NCBI RefSeq assembly: GCF_002159495.1
Contig: NZ_NFIT01000010.1
Location: 1-64,000, forward strand
Length of the DNA: 64,000 nt
Origin: Olsenella sp. An293
Lineage (GTDB): Bacteria > Actinomycetota > Coriobacteriia > Coriobacteriales > Atopobiaceae
Direction: 5' to 3'
A model generated the notes under the pieces. The model was not told the origin of the DNA and ran no database searches. It worked only from the letters and a program-made list of their open reading frames with translations. The stretch's first letter is position 1. Every line of letters begins with the position of its first letter. Below, piece by piece: positions 53,985 to 63,316 of the stretch. Position numbers and translations under genes: made by a program.

Positions 53985-55538
53985 ATGGAGTTTATCATCG
54001 CAGGGGTGGTCGGCCTCGCGGTCGGCGCCATCGTCGTCTACTTCGTCCTAGCCGGGAAGAGCGGCTCCAAGCTCAAGGACGCCGAGGCTCAGCTCGCCTC
54101 CGCCCGCGGCGAGGCCGAGCGCATCGCCTCCGAGGCCGCGCGCCAGGCGGAGAACGCCAAGAAGGAGGCCATCCTCGAGGCCAAGGAGCAGATCCTCGCC
54201 CTGAAGCAGACCTCGGAGGCAGAGGAGAAGAAGCGCAAGCACGAGCTCCAGAACCTCGAGAACCGCATCATGCAGCGCGAGGAGTCCCTCGACCACAGAA
54301 ACGACGCCCTCGACCGCCGCGAGCACCAGCTCTCGAGCCTCCAGGGCCAGCTCGACCGCCGCAAGTCCGACCTCGACGAGATGGTATCGCGCCAGGAGGC
54401 CGAGCTCGAGCGCATCGCCGGCCTCTCGAGCGACGAGGCCCACGACGAGCTGCTCGCCCGCGTCCGCGCCGAATCCGTCCGCGAGGAGGCGCAGATCCTG
54501 CGCGAGGCCGAGCAGTCCGTCCGCGCCCAGGCCGACAAGACCGCCCGCGAGATCATCTCCACCGCCATCCAGCGCTGCGCCGCCGACCAGGCCGGCGAGA
54601 TCACCGTCACCTCCGTCCACATCCCCTCCGACGACCTCAAGGGCCGCATCATCGGCCGCGAGGGCCGCAACATCCGCACCTTCGAGCAGGTCTCCGGTGT
54701 CTCCCTCGTGATCGACGACACGCCCGAGACAGTCGTCCTCTCCAGCTTTGACCCGGTCCGCCGCGAGACGGCGCGCGTCGCCCTCGAGAACCTCATCGCC
54801 GACGGCCGCATCCACCCCGCCCGCATCGAGGAGCTCTACAAGAAGGCCGAGGCCCTCGTCGCCGAGCGCGTCCGCGAGGCGGGCGAGCAGGCCGCCTTCG
54901 ACGCCGGCATCCACGACCTGCACCCCGAGCTCGTCAAGACCCTCGGCGCCCTGCGCTACCGCACCTCATTTGGCCAGAACGTGCTCTCGCACTCCGTCCA
55001 GGTCTCCGCGCTCTGCGGCATCATGGCCTCCGAGCTCGGCCTCGACGAGGTGCCCGCCAAGCGCGCCGGTCTTCTCCACGACCTCGGCAAGGCCATCGAC
55101 CACGAGGTCGAGGGCCCGCACGCCGTGATCGGCGCCGACCTCGCCCGCCGCTACGGCGAGCGCCCCGAGATCGTTCACGCGATCGAGGCCCACCACGCCG
55201 ACGTCGACCCCGACACCGTCCTCGACGTCCTCGTCCAGGCCGCCGACGCCATCTCCGCTGCGCGCCCCGGCGCCCGTCGCGAGTCGGCCGAGAACTACAT
55301 CAAGCGCCTCGAGAAGCTCGAGGAGATCTCCAACGCCCACGACGGCGTCGAGCGCACCTACGCGATGCAGGCCGGCCGCGAGCTCCACGTCATGGTCGAG
55401 CCCGAGAAGATCTCCGACGCGCAGGCCACGGTCCTCGCGCACGACATCGCCAAGCAGATCGAGGACGAGATGGAGTACCCGGGCCAGGTGCGCGTCGTCG
55501 TCATCCGCGAGTCCCGCGCCGTCGACGTCGCGAAGTAG
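53985..55538 (+). CDS. rny: Ribonuclease Y
   Basis: A 517-residue RNase Y: N-terminal membrane helix (4-23), coiled coil (30-190), KH domain (GRIIGREGRNIRTFEQVSGV) and HD domain (HSVQVSALCGIM, then GLLHDLGKAID). It initiates mRNA decay by endonuclease cleavage. Together with RNase J and PNPase it gives a Gram-positive type degradosome. Confidence 0.96.
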   Translation: MEFIIAGVVGLAVGAIVVYFVLAGKSGSKLKDAEAQLASARGEAERIASEAARQAENAKKEAILEAKEQILALKQTSEAEEKKRKHELQNLENRIMQREESLDHRNDALDRREHQLSSLQGQLDRRKSDLDEMVSRQEAELERIAGLSSDEAHDELLARVRAESVREEAQILREAEQSVRAQADKTAREIISTAIQRCAADQAGEITVTSVHIPSDDLKGRIIGREGRNIRTFEQVSGVSLVIDDTPETVVLSSFDPVRRETARVALENLIADGRIHPARIEELYKKAEALVAERVREAGEQAAFDAGIHDLHPELVKTLGALRYRTSFGQNVLSHSVQVSALCGIMASELGLDEVPAKRAGLLHDLGKAIDHEVEGPHAVIGADLARRYGERPEIVHAIEAHHADVDPDTVLDVLVQAADAISAARPGARRESAENYIKRLEKLEEISNAHDGVERTYAMQAGRELHVMVEPEKISDAQATVLAHDIAKQIEDEMEYPGQVRVVVIRESRAVDVAK

Positions 55539-55545
55539 CGTGCCC

Positions 55546-56631
55546 ATGAGCGTCGCCGCCGAGGACCTTGCCGGCTTCGTCTCCTCGATGGGCGCCGACC
55601 GCGCCCTTCGCGTCGAGGAGAGCCTCGGCGGCGGCTTCTATCGCCTGCGCGTCGCCGAGGCGGAGCGCAGGCAGGCGAAGCACGACGTGCGCTGCGTCGA
55701 GGACGCGGTCATCGAGATGCTGCGCAACGCCCGCGACGCCGGCGCCCGCCACATCTACGTGGCGACGACCCGCGAGGGAGACCTCAGGACCACGACGATG
55801 CTCGACGACGGCTCGGGCATCCCGGCCGAGCTCCACGAGCGCGTCTTCGAGGCGCGCGTCACCTCCAAGCTCGACAGCGTCCACATGGACCGCTGGGGCG
55901 TCCACGGGCGCGGCATGGCGCTCTTCTCGATCAAGGAGAACGCCGTGAGCGCCGAGGTCATGTCCTCGGCCCCCGGCAAGGGCGCGGCCATCCGCGCGGT
56001 CACCGACGCCACCTCCCTCTCCGAGCGCGCCGACCAGTCCAGCTGGCCGGTCGTCGAGGCCCGGCCCGACGGGGGCCTCGCCTGCGTGCGCGGGCCGCAC
56101 AACATCGTGCGCACCTGCTGCGAGTTCGCCCTCGAGGAGCGCTCGGCCTGCGAGGTCTACCTCGGCTCTCCCGCCGAGGTCGCCGCCACCGCGCGGGCGC
56201 GCGCCGCCGTGAGCGTCGATCCCGGCGAGCTGCTCTTCCTCGACTCGCTCCAGGAGCTCCCGGTGCTCGAGCGCCTGAGGGCCGCCGCGGACGCCGCGGA
56301 GCTGCGCGAGCAGGCGGCGCTTCTCGGCCTCGAGATGTCCGAGCGCACGGCGCACCGCATCGTCTCGGGGCAGATCCGGCCGCTGAGAAGCGTGCTCTCG
56401 CGCCTCACGCACCGCGCCGCGCCGGCGACGGGCCCGCGCGAGGTCGACCTCGCGCGCGACCGGCGCAGCCTCAGGGTCTCGCGCGAGGACCTCGAGGAGT
56501 TCTCGCGGGCGCTCGAGCGCGACTTCGACCTGCTCGCCGAGCGCTACTACCTCTCGCTCTCCTCCGACCCCAAGGTCCGGGTGGGCCGCGGCAAGATCAC
56601 CGTCACCTTCGATCTCGAGGAGCTCGACTAG
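55546..56631 (+). CDS. Orphan GHKL-type ATPase
   Basis: A 361-residue protein with a GHKL (Bergerat) ATP-binding fold: N-box EDAVIEMLRNARDAGA (about 50-65), G1 DDGSGIP (about 86-92), G2 WGVHGRGMALFSIKENA (about 112-128). The pattern resembles MutL/Hsp90/MORC N-domains; there is no kinase dimerisation domain or MutL C-terminus. The C-terminal half is helical with LRVSREDLEEFSRALERDFDLLAE and a small basic end. It lies 8 bp after rny and before spoVS, apparently one operon. Function unknown. GTG 55540 is an alternative start. Confidence 0.8.
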   Translation: MSVAAEDLAGFVSSMGADRALRVEESLGGGFYRLRVAEAERRQAKHDVRCVEDAVIEMLRNARDAGARHIYVATTREGDLRTTTMLDDGSGIPAELHERVFEARVTSKLDSVHMDRWGVHGRGMALFSIKENAVSAEVMSSAPGKGAAIRAVTDATSLSERADQSSWPVVEARPDGGLACVRGPHNIVRTCCEFALEERSACEVYLGSPAEVAATARARAAVSVDPGELLFLDSLQELPVLERLRAAADAAELREQAALLGLEMSERTAHRIVSGQIRPLRSVLSRLTHRAAPATGPREVDLARDRRSLRVSREDLEEFSRALERDFDLLAERYYLSLSSDPKVRVGRGKITVTFDLEELD

Positions 56632-56636
56632 CGCGC

Positions 56637-56665
56637 TTTCCAACGATCCCGCCAACCACTAGAAT
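56637..56665 (+). promoter_or_regulatory. Candidate spoVS promoter
   Basis: TTTCCA (56637-56642), 17-bp spacer, TAGAAT (56660-56665), about 65 bp before the spoVS ATG. Confidence 0.45.
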
Positions 56666-56728
56666 TTTCAGAACGCACACACCACAACCGCAGCAGCTCG
56701 CAGGAGCCACGCAGCAGGAGAACAAGAC

Positions 56729-57040
56729 ATGGACTATCTCAAGGTGTCGAGCAAGTCGTCGCCGGCCTCGGTCGCCGGCGCCATCGCCGGCCTCGTCAAG
56801 GACGAGGTCCCCGTCAACATCCAGTGCGTCGGCGCGGGCGCCGTCAACCAGGCGATCAAGGCGATCGCCATCGCCCGGGGCTTTCTGATCCCCACGGGCG
56901 TCGACATCTCCTGCGCGCCGACCTTCTCGGACATTGAGATCGGCGGCGAGAGCCGCACCGCCATCCGCATCGCGGTCTACGTGCACCGGCTCGTGGCGCC
57001 CTCCGCCGCGGGCGCCGAGGCGGAGCTGATGCCCCGATGA
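56729..57040 (+). CDS. spoVS: Stage V sporulation protein S-like (SpoVS/Alba fold)
   Basis: A 103-residue protein: MDYLKVSSKSSPASVAGAIA, then CVGAGAVNQAIKAIAIARGF and the SFSDIEI-like FSDIEIGGESRTAIRIAV end. SpoVS is a small Alba-like protein needed for late sporulation in Bacillus but also present in non-sporulating lineages. The C-terminal 15 residues are extra. It overlaps miaB (ATGA). Its role here is unknown. Confidence 0.92.
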   Translation: MDYLKVSSKSSPASVAGAIAGLVKDEVPVNIQCVGAGAVNQAIKAIAIARGFLIPTGVDISCAPTFSDIEIGGESRTAIRIAVYVHRLVAPSAAGAEAELMPR

Positions 57041-58404
57041 GGCCGACGGACGCCCTCGTGGGCAAGACCTACTGCGTCAGGACCTTCGGCTGCCAGATGA
57101 ACCTGCACGACTCCGAGCGCGTCGCCGGCCTGCTCGAGTCCTGCGGCTGCATCTGCGTGCCCGAGCCCGACGAGGCGGACATCGTCGTCTTCATGACCTG
57201 CTGCGTGCGCGAGAACGCCGACCAGCGCCTCTACGGCCAGGCCTCGGCGATGGTCTCGGCGCCCACGCCGCCCTCCGGCCGCAGGGTCGTGGCCATCGGC
57301 GGCTGCATCGCGCAGCGAGACGGCGAGCGCATCCGCGAGCACATCCCCTGCGCCGACGTCGTCTTCGGCACGAGCGCCCTCGCGAGCCTGCCCGGCCTGC
57401 TCGCCGAGGCGTTCGCCGACGACGGCCGCGCCGTGGAGGTCGACACGGTGGAGGAGGGCAGGCCCTTCTCCACGGACCTCCCGAGCCGCCGCGAGAGCCC
57501 CTTCCACGCCTGGGTCCCCATCATGACGGGCTGCAACAACTTCTGCACCTACTGCATCGTCCCGTACGTGCGCGGCCGCGAGAAGAGCCGCACGATGGAG
57601 AGCGTCGTCGCCGAGGTCGAGAGGCTCGTCGCCGACGGCGTCCGCGAGGTCACGCTGCTCGGTCAGAACGTCAACTCCTACGGGCGGACCATCTACGGCG
57701 AGCCCCGCTTCGCCGAGCTGCTGCGCCGCGTGGCCGCCACGGGCGTCGAGCGCATCCGCTTCACCTCCTCGAACCCCAAGGACCTCTCTGACGACACCAT
57801 CGCCGCCATGGCGGAGCTGCCGGCGGTCATGCCGCACCTGCACCTGGCGGTCCAGAGCGGCTCGACGCGCGTCCTCAAGGCCATGAACCGCAGCTACACG
57901 CGCGAGGAGTACCTCGAGCTCGTGGGCCGGCTGCGCGCCGCCATGCCGGGCCTGGCCCTCTCGACCGACATCATCGTCGGCTTTCCCGGCGAGACCGAGG
58001 AGGACTTCCTCGACACGCTCTCGCTCGTGCGCGAGGCGGCGTTCTCCTCGGCCTTCACCTTCATCTACTCGCGCCGCCCCGGCACGCCGGCGGCCAAGAT
58101 GCCCGACGACACGCCCCACGAGGTCATCCAGGGCCGCTTCGACCGGCTCGCCGAGCTCGTGGCCCAGCAGGCCCACGACGCCAATCAGGCCGACCTCGGC
58201 ACGCTTGCCGCCGTGCTCGTGGAGGGAACCTCCAAGCGCGACGACGGCGTCATGGTCGGCCACAGCGAGAAGAACCAGACGGTGCACTTCTCGCTTCCCG
58301 AGGGCATGACGGCGGAGGAGCTCGTGGGCAAGATCGTCGACGTGCGCGTCGAGGAGGCGCGGACGTGGTACCTGCGCGGCACCGTGGAGGGCGAGCCGCG
58401 ATGA
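57037..58404 (+). CDS. miaB: tRNA-2-methylthio-N6-dimethylallyladenosine synthase MiaB
   Basis: A 455-residue MiaB. TFGCQMNLHDSERVAGLL at the start and GCNNFCTYCIVPYVRGREKSR at the radical SAM cluster are MiaB-specific; the TRAM domain follows. It methylthiolates i6A37 made by MiaA, encoded next with ATGA overlap. Confidence 0.95.
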   Translation: MRPTDALVGKTYCVRTFGCQMNLHDSERVAGLLESCGCICVPEPDEADIVVFMTCCVRENADQRLYGQASAMVSAPTPPSGRRVVAIGGCIAQRDGERIREHIPCADVVFGTSALASLPGLLAEAFADDGRAVEVDTVEEGRPFSTDLPSRRESPFHAWVPIMTGCNNFCTYCIVPYVRGREKSRTMESVVAEVERLVADGVREVTLLGQNVNSYGRTIYGEPRFAELLRRVAATGVERIRFTSSNPKDLSDDTIAAMAELPAVMPHLHLAVQSGSTRVLKAMNRSYTREEYLELVGRLRAAMPGLALSTDIIVGFPGETEEDFLDTLSLVREAAFSSAFTFIYSRRPGTPAAKMPDDTPHEVIQGRFDRLAELVAQQAHDANQADLGTLAAVLVEGTSKRDDGVMVGHSEKNQTVHFSLPEGMTAEELVGKIVDVRVEEARTWYLRGTVEGEPR

Positions 58405-59327
58405 GCCTGCCGCGCGTCGTCTGCGTGGTCGGGCCCACCGCCTCGGGCAAGAGCGTCGTGGCGGACCTCGTCGCCGAGGGGCTCGGCTCGGCCGTCGTCT
58501 CGGTCGACGCCATGCAGGTGTACCGCGGCATGGACATCGGGACGGCCAAGACGCCGCCCCCCGAGCGCCGCGTCCCTCTTCTCATGGTCGACGTGGTCGA
58601 CCCGCTCGAGAGCTACTCCGTCCAGCTCTTCCAGGGGCAGGCCCGGGCCTGCGTGGACGAGCTGCTCTCCCGGGGGCGGGTCCCCGTGCTCGCGGGCGGC
58701 ACGGGCCTCTACCTCAACGCCGTCATAGACGAGATGTCCTTCCCCTCGGGCGAGAGGGACGACGATCGCCGCCGCTCCTACGAGGCGCTCGCCGCCGAGC
58801 GCGGGGCCGAGGGGCTCCACGCCCTTCTCGCCTCCCGCGACCCCGAGAGCGCGGCGCTCATCCACCCCAACAACGTCCGGCGCGTCGTCCGCGCCCTCGA
58901 GATGCTCGACGAGGGCGTCTCCTACGCCCGCCACCATGAGGGGCTCCACGAGAGGCGCGCGCACTACGACGCGCAGGTGTGGGGGCTCACGATGGCACGC
59001 GAGAGGCTCTATGCTCGCATCGACGCGCGCGTGGACGAGATGGTCTCCTCCGGGCTCGTGGACGAGGTGCGCGGGCTCGCCGCCCGCGGGCTCACGACCG
59101 AGCTCACCGCGGGGCAGGCAATCGGCTACAAGGAGGTGCTCGAGGCGCTCGCGGGCGCGTGCACGATGGACGAGGCGATCGAGCGGGTCAAGCAGAGGTC
59201 GCGCCGCTACGCCAAGCGGCAGCTCTCGTGGTTTCGCCATGACGGGCGCGTGCGCTGGATCGACCTCGACGAGACGGACGCCGAGGGGGCCGCGCGGCTC
59301 ATCCTCGACGCCGCGGGAGGTGCGTGA
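58401..59327 (+). CDS. miaA: tRNA dimethylallyltransferase MiaA
   Basis: A 308-residue enzyme adding dimethylallyl to A37 of tRNAs reading UNN codons. P-loop GPTASGKS (11-18), SVDAMQVYRGMDIGTAKT, and QRSRRYAKRQLSWFR are typical. Coupled to miaB upstream and to hflX downstream. Confidence 0.95.
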   Translation: MSLPRVVCVVGPTASGKSVVADLVAEGLGSAVVSVDAMQVYRGMDIGTAKTPPPERRVPLLMVDVVDPLESYSVQLFQGQARACVDELLSRGRVPVLAGGTGLYLNAVIDEMSFPSGERDDDRRRSYEALAAERGAEGLHALLASRDPESAALIHPNNVRRVVRALEMLDEGVSYARHHEGLHERRAHYDAQVWGLTMARERLYARIDARVDEMVSSGLVDEVRGLAARGLTTELTAGQAIGYKEVLEALAGACTMDEAIERVKQRSRRYAKRQLSWFRHDGRVRWIDLDETDAEGAARLILDAAGGA

Positions 59328-59328
59328 T

Positions 59329-60657
59329 TTGGGAAGGTTCAAGCCGCTCTCGACGGCGCCGGTGCCGGAGCGCGCCATCCTCGTGGGCGTTGACCTCGGG
59401 CGCTCCGACTGGAGCTGCGAGGAGTCCCTCGCCGAGCTCGCGCGCCTCGCCGAGACCGACGGCGCCGAGGTCGTGATGACGCTCACGCAGCGGCTCGACG
59501 CGCCCGTGCCCAAGACCTTCATCGGCAAGGGCAAGGTCGAGGAGCTCTGCTCCTACGTGCGCAGCCTCGAGGCCGACGTCGTCATCTTCGACGACGAGCT
59601 CACGCCCTCGCAGCAGTCCAACCTCGAGAGGATCGTGGGCGAGCCCGTCAAGATCATCGACCGCACGGCGCTGATCCTCGACATCTTTGGCGTGCACGCG
59701 CGCACGCACGAGGGACGCCTGCAGGTGCAGCTCGCCCAGCTCCAGTACGTGCTCCCGCGCCTGCGCGGCATGTGGAGCCACCTGGTGGGGGAGCAGACGC
59801 GCGGCGGCATCGGAAGCCGCTTCGGCCAGGGAGAGAGCCAGCTCGAGGTCGACCGACGCCTGGTGAGGGCGCGGATCTCGACGCTTCGCCGCGAGCTCGA
59901 GCGCCTCGAGCGGCGGCGCGGCGTGCAGAGCAAGGCCCGCTGGGACTCCGGCGTCTATCGCGTGGCGCTCGTCGGCTACACCAACGCCGGCAAGTCGACG
60001 CTGCTCAACCGCCTGACCGGCTCCGACGTCTACGTGCGCGACGAGCTCTTCGCCACGCTCGACCCCACCACGCGGGCGCTCGACCTCGACGAGGGCCGCA
60101 AGATCACGGTCACCGACACCGTCGGCTTCATCCAGAAGCTCCCGACGATGCTCGTGGAGTCCTTCAAGTCGACGCTCGCCGAGGTGCGAGCCGCCGACCT
60201 CGTGCTTTTGGTGGTCGACGTCTCCGACCCGCACCGCGAGCTCGAGATCGAGGCGGTCCGCTCGGTCCTCGCCGAGATCGGCGCCGACAAGATCCGCTGC
60301 GTGACCGTGCTCAACAAGTGCGACCTCGTGGACGCCGAGCAGCTGCGCGCCGCGCTGCTCGAGCACCCCGACGCCCAGGTCATCTCCGCCCGCGAGGGCA
60401 CCGGCGTGCGGGGGCTGCTCTACCGCATCGCCAAGGAGGCGGCGAGCGACAGCGTCACGATGAGCGTGCTCGTGCCCTACGAGAAGGGCCTGCTCATGAA
60501 GATGGTCCACGAGCGGTGCCAGGTCATGCGCGAGAGCTACGTCCAGGATGGCCTGCTCGCCACCGTCAAGGCCGACGCGCGCATGGCCTCGACCCTCGAG
60601 CCGTACCGCGTCGAGGACGAGGGCGACGGCGAGAGGGACGCGACGGCCGAGGGCTGA
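59329..60657 (+). CDS. hflX: GTPase HflX
   Basis: A 442-residue HflX: N-terminal domain (KTFIGKGKVEEL, then FDDELTPSQQSNLE), GTPase domain with G1 GYTNAGKST (about 212-220), G3 DTVGFIQKLP, G4 NKCD, and a C-terminal extension. HflX splits stalled ribosomes. Start TTG 59329 has GGGAGGT at eight bases; GTG 59320 is the alternative. The miaA-hflX pairing is conserved. Confidence 0.93.
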   Translation: MGRFKPLSTAPVPERAILVGVDLGRSDWSCEESLAELARLAETDGAEVVMTLTQRLDAPVPKTFIGKGKVEELCSYVRSLEADVVIFDDELTPSQQSNLERIVGEPVKIIDRTALILDIFGVHARTHEGRLQVQLAQLQYVLPRLRGMWSHLVGEQTRGGIGSRFGQGESQLEVDRRLVRARISTLRRELERLERRRGVQSKARWDSGVYRVALVGYTNAGKSTLLNRLTGSDVYVRDELFATLDPTTRALDLDEGRKITVTDTVGFIQKLPTMLVESFKSTLAEVRAADLVLLVVDVSDPHRELEIEAVRSVLAEIGADKIRCVTVLNKCDLVDAEQLRAALLEHPDAQVISAREGTGVRGLLYRIAKEAASDSVTMSVLVPYEKGLLMKMVHERCQVMRESYVQDGLLATVKADARMASTLEPYRVEDEGDGERDATAEG

Positions 60658-60713
60658 GGGGCCGCGCGCCGCTTACAGAAACCGGCCCGCGCGCAGCGCT
60701 AAGCGACCGCGCG

Positions 60714-61475
60714 CTAGGCGGCGATGAGCATGGTCAGTGCGAGCAGCAGGGGCTGGTGCGCCACGTAGACGAGAAGCGCGTGGCGGCCGATCCACGTGAG
60801 GGGCTCGAGGCGCGCCGACCGTGCCCAGACGGGATAGCCGCGCGCGGCCCACCACGAGCCCATCGCGGCGCCGGCGAGGTACATGAAGAGATAGGGGAGC
60901 AGGGGATAGTAGTCTCCCGAGGCAAAGCCGGGTCCGGGGATGCCAAGCCAGGCGAGCCAGGGGCTCTCGAGAAGCTCCCGGGGCAGCTCTATCCCCATCT
61001 GCCCGAACCCGACGAAGCCCTCCCTGAGGTCGAGCAGGGCGAGAAACGCCACGAGCATCACGGCCGCGGCGACGGGCCCCGACGGAAGCGCGCGGATGCG
61101 TCCGAGCGCCCAGGCGACGAGGGTGCACGCGGCCATGCAGTAGATGATGCCGAAGGATATAGGCGTGTCGACGGCGACGACGGTGGTCACGGCCCAGATC
61201 AGCAGGGCCGCCGCCCCATACTGGAGCGCGCGCCTGAGATTGGAGCGTGAGAGCGGGCACATGCACCCCGCGACAAACAGGAAGGTCCACGAGATGCTCG
61301 CGCTCCAGGCGCCCTGCAGGGGAGGGGCAAACCAGGGAAGATCGACGCCCGCGATGAACCTGAGGTCATAGCAGAGATGAAACAGGACCATCGAGACGAC
61401 CGCGATGCCTCGCACGACGTCGAAGACGCCGACGCGGACCCGCGAGCGCTCGTGCTGGCTCGAGGTCTTCTCCAC
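60714..61475 (-). CDS. Heparan-alpha-glucosaminide N-acetyltransferase-like membrane protein (DUF1624)
   Basis: A 253-residue protein with about seven membrane helices. The FDVVRGIAVVSMVLFHLCYDLRF opening is the mark of this acyltransferase-like family, and IGRHALLVYVAHQPLL near the C-terminus is typical as well. Substrate is unknown; some relatives acetylate surface sugars. Start ATG 61475 lies two bases beyond the lexA stop, so it is probably co-transcribed with lexA. Confidence 0.82.
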   Translation of the reverse strand: MEKTSSQHERSRVRVGVFDVVRGIAVVSMVLFHLCYDLRFIAGVDLPWFAPPLQGAWSASISWTFLFVAGCMCPLSRSNLRRALQYGAAALLIWAVTTVVAVDTPISFGIIYCMAACTLVAWALGRIRALPSGPVAAAVMLVAFLALLDLREGFVGFGQMGIELPRELLESPWLAWLGIPGPGFASGDYYPLLPYLFMYLAGAAMGSWWAARGYPVWARSARLEPLTWIGRHALLVYVAHQPLLLALTMLIAA

Positions 61476-61477
61476 CC

Positions 61478-62125
61478 TTAGCCGACCGAGCGGATGAGTG
61501 CCGTGACGCGCCCGAGGATGACGGGGTTGTCGACGTAGATGGGCTCCATGGAGTCGTTCTCGGGCTGGAGGCGGATGCGGTCGCGCTCGCGGTAGAAGGT
61601 CTTGACCGTGGCGGAGTCGTCGATGAGGGCGACGACGATCTCCCCGTCGTGGGCCTCGTGCTGCTCCTTGACGACGATGTAGTCGCCGTCGAAGATGCCG
61701 GCGTTGATCATCGACTCGCCGCGGACGCGCAGGATAAACGAGCTGGCGTCACCGACGATCGAGGTCGGGAGGCTCAAGGTGTCCTCGATGTTCTGCTCGG
61801 CGAGGATGGGCACGCCGGCGGCGACGCGGCCGACGAGCGGCAGGCGGATGACGTCGTGGTCGACGTCCTGGGAGACCGTGGCGAGGGGCTCGTCGCCCTC
61901 CTCGCTCTTGCCCATGACCTCGATGGTGCGCGGCTTCTTGGAGTCGCGCTTGATGAGGCCCTGGCTCTCGAGCGCCTTGAGGTGCATGTGGACGGTGGAG
62001 GGGGAGGCGAGCCCGACGGCCGCCCCGATCTCGCGGACCGACGGCGGGTAGCCGTGCTCGTCTGAGTAGGACTTGATGAAGTCATAGATGGCGAGCTGGC
62101 GCTTGCCGAGCTTTCCTCGTGCCAT
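61478..62125 (-). CDS. lexA: LexA repressor
   Basis: A 215-residue LexA. N-terminal winged helix (KRQLAIYDFIKSYSDEHGYP, then SVREIGAAVGLASPSTVHMHL), autocleavage site Ala-Gly in RVAAGVPIL, catalytic Ser in RGESMINAG and Lys in DDSATVKTFYRE. It represses the SOS regulon until RecA triggers cleavage. Start ATG 62125 follows AAGGAGG and encodes MARGKLGKRQ; upstream in-frame codons precede the promoter and are rejected. Confidence 0.95.
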   Translation of the reverse strand: MARGKLGKRQLAIYDFIKSYSDEHGYPPSVREIGAAVGLASPSTVHMHLKALESQGLIKRDSKKPRTIEVMGKSEEGDEPLATVSQDVDHDVIRLPLVGRVAAGVPILAEQNIEDTLSLPTSIVGDASSFILRVRGESMINAGIFDGDYIVVKEQHEAHDGEIVVALIDDSATVKTFYRERDRIRLQPENDSMEPIYVDNPVILGRVTALIRSVG

Positions 62126-62150
62126 GTGGGCCTCCTTCTTCCGTGAAGCC

Positions 62151-62240
62151 ATGATACCGCAGCATGGGCCAAGTTGCAAACAGATGTTCGTTTTCTCTTG
62201 ACACGAACAATTGTACCCCCATAATAGGGTACAGACGTTC
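62151..62240. promoter_or_regulatory. Divergent SOS region: lexA and LysM promoters with three LexA boxes
   Basis: Minus-strand lexA promoter: TTGCAA (62174-62179), 17-bp spacer, TATCAT (62151-62156). Plus-strand promoter for the LysM gene: TTGACA (62198-62203), 16-bp spacer, CATAAT (62220-62225). Three GAAC-N4-GTTC-like boxes, each with one mismatch: 62178-62189, 62205-62216 and 62229-62240. The first touches the lexA -35, the second fills the LysM spacer, the third follows its -10. Confidence 0.8.
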
Positions 62241-62310
62241 TCATTGGTCAATTGTTGTCCGGTCGCCACGATATAAACGTCTCGACCACAAGAGACGAAA
62301 GGGGATATCG

Positions 62311-62769
62311 ATGAGCGCTTGCAGCTGCTCGGCCTACGCCGCCGTTGAGGGGACCTCCGCCCTGAGCCCGTGCGAGAGCGGGCTCGTCCTGATCGAGGGC
62401 GGCCGCGCCGGACGCCTTGCCGCTCGGGCCCCGCGCCCCGCGCGCCACGCGGACGCCGGCGGCCTGACGCTCGGCCAGACGGTGCGCGCGCTGGTCTGCG
62501 GCGGCCTCGTCATCCTGGCCGTCGTGGTGGCCTCGGCGCTGGTCGACCCGGCCCGCGCCGCGGGCGTCCAGAGCGCCCTCGACGAGCTGCCCACGCGCTC
62601 CGTCATCGTCTCGAGCGGGGACTCCCTCTGGGGCATCGCCGCAGGCTGCGAGCTTGACGCCCCCACAGACGAGGTCGTCACGTGGATCCAGGAGCGCAAC
62701 GGCATCGAAGGCGGCCTCGTCGTCCCCGGACAGGAGCTGATGGTCCCCGTCGCCGGGGCGCAGGGCTAG
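62311..62769 (+). CDS. LysM-domain membrane protein, probable SOS cell-division inhibitor (YneA-like)
   Basis: A 152-residue protein: a cytoplasmic N-terminus with three cysteines, one membrane helix (about 55-78), and a C-terminal LysM domain (SVIVSSGDSLWGIAAGCELD through VPGQELMVPV). Its divergent position to lexA, with LexA boxes over its promoter, matches B. subtilis yneA and actinobacterial relatives that halt division during DNA damage. Assignment rests on architecture and synteny. GAAAGGGGAT precedes ATG 62311. Confidence 0.8.
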   Translation: MSACSCSAYAAVEGTSALSPCESGLVLIEGGRAGRLAARAPRPARHADAGGLTLGQTVRALVCGGLVILAVVVASALVDPARAAGVQSALDELPTRSVIVSSGDSLWGIAAGCELDAPTDEVVTWIQERNGIEGGLVVPGQELMVPVAGAQG

Positions 62770-62866
62770 CGCCGCTCCTTTCCGTCAGGTTTCGGGACGG
62801 CGGCGAGGCTTCGAGATTTGAACATTTTGTGATACCTTCTCTTGTGCGTATTCACGAGGAGGTCTC

Positions 62867-63316
62867 ATGCGTTGTCCCAAATGCGGGTGCGAGGAGTCAA
62901 AGGTCGTTGACTCCCGGCCCTCCGAGAACAACGACGCCATCAGGCGACGTCGCGAGTGCACGCGCTGCGGCTTCAGGTTCACCACCTACGAGCGCTGCGA
63001 GGAGCTCCCGCTCGTCGTCGTCAAGCGGGACGGGCGCAAGGAGCCCTTCGATCGCCAGAAGCTCATGCGCGGCCTTGTGACGGCCACCGTGAAAAGGGAC
63101 GTGCCGCTCTCGGCGCTCTCCGCGCTCATCGACGACATCGAGTCGGAGCTGCGCGACGGCGGGGTGACCGAGGTCTCCTCGGTAGACCTTGGCGGCATGG
63201 TGCTCAAGCGCCTCGTCTCCGTCGACAAGGTGGCATACGTGAGGTTCGCGTCCGTGTATCGCGACTTCAAGGACGTTGACGAGTTCAGCGAGGAGCTGAG
63301 GAGCCTGAATGACTGA
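62867..63316 (+). CDS. nrdR: Transcriptional repressor NrdR
   Basis: A 149-residue NrdR: zinc finger [20 protein letters not shown] with [13 protein letters not shown], and an ATP-cone domain ([16 protein letters not shown]). It senses dATP/ATP and represses ribonucleotide reductase genes. GGAGG precedes ATG 62867. It overlaps dut by 8 bp, joining nucleotide-pool control. Confidence 0.95.
   Translation: MRCPKCGCEESKVVDSRPSENNDAIRRRRECTRCGFRFTTYERCEELPLVVVKRDGRKEPFDRQKLMRGLVTATVKRDVPLSALSALIDDIESELRDGGVTEVSSVDLGGMVLKRLVSVDKVAYVRFASVYRDFKDVDEFSEELRSLND

Noticed and set aside
61478-62269. Longer LexA starting upstream of 62125
   Set aside because: The extension would start before the predicted -10 and TSS and lacks similarity; AAGGAGG precedes the internal ATG.
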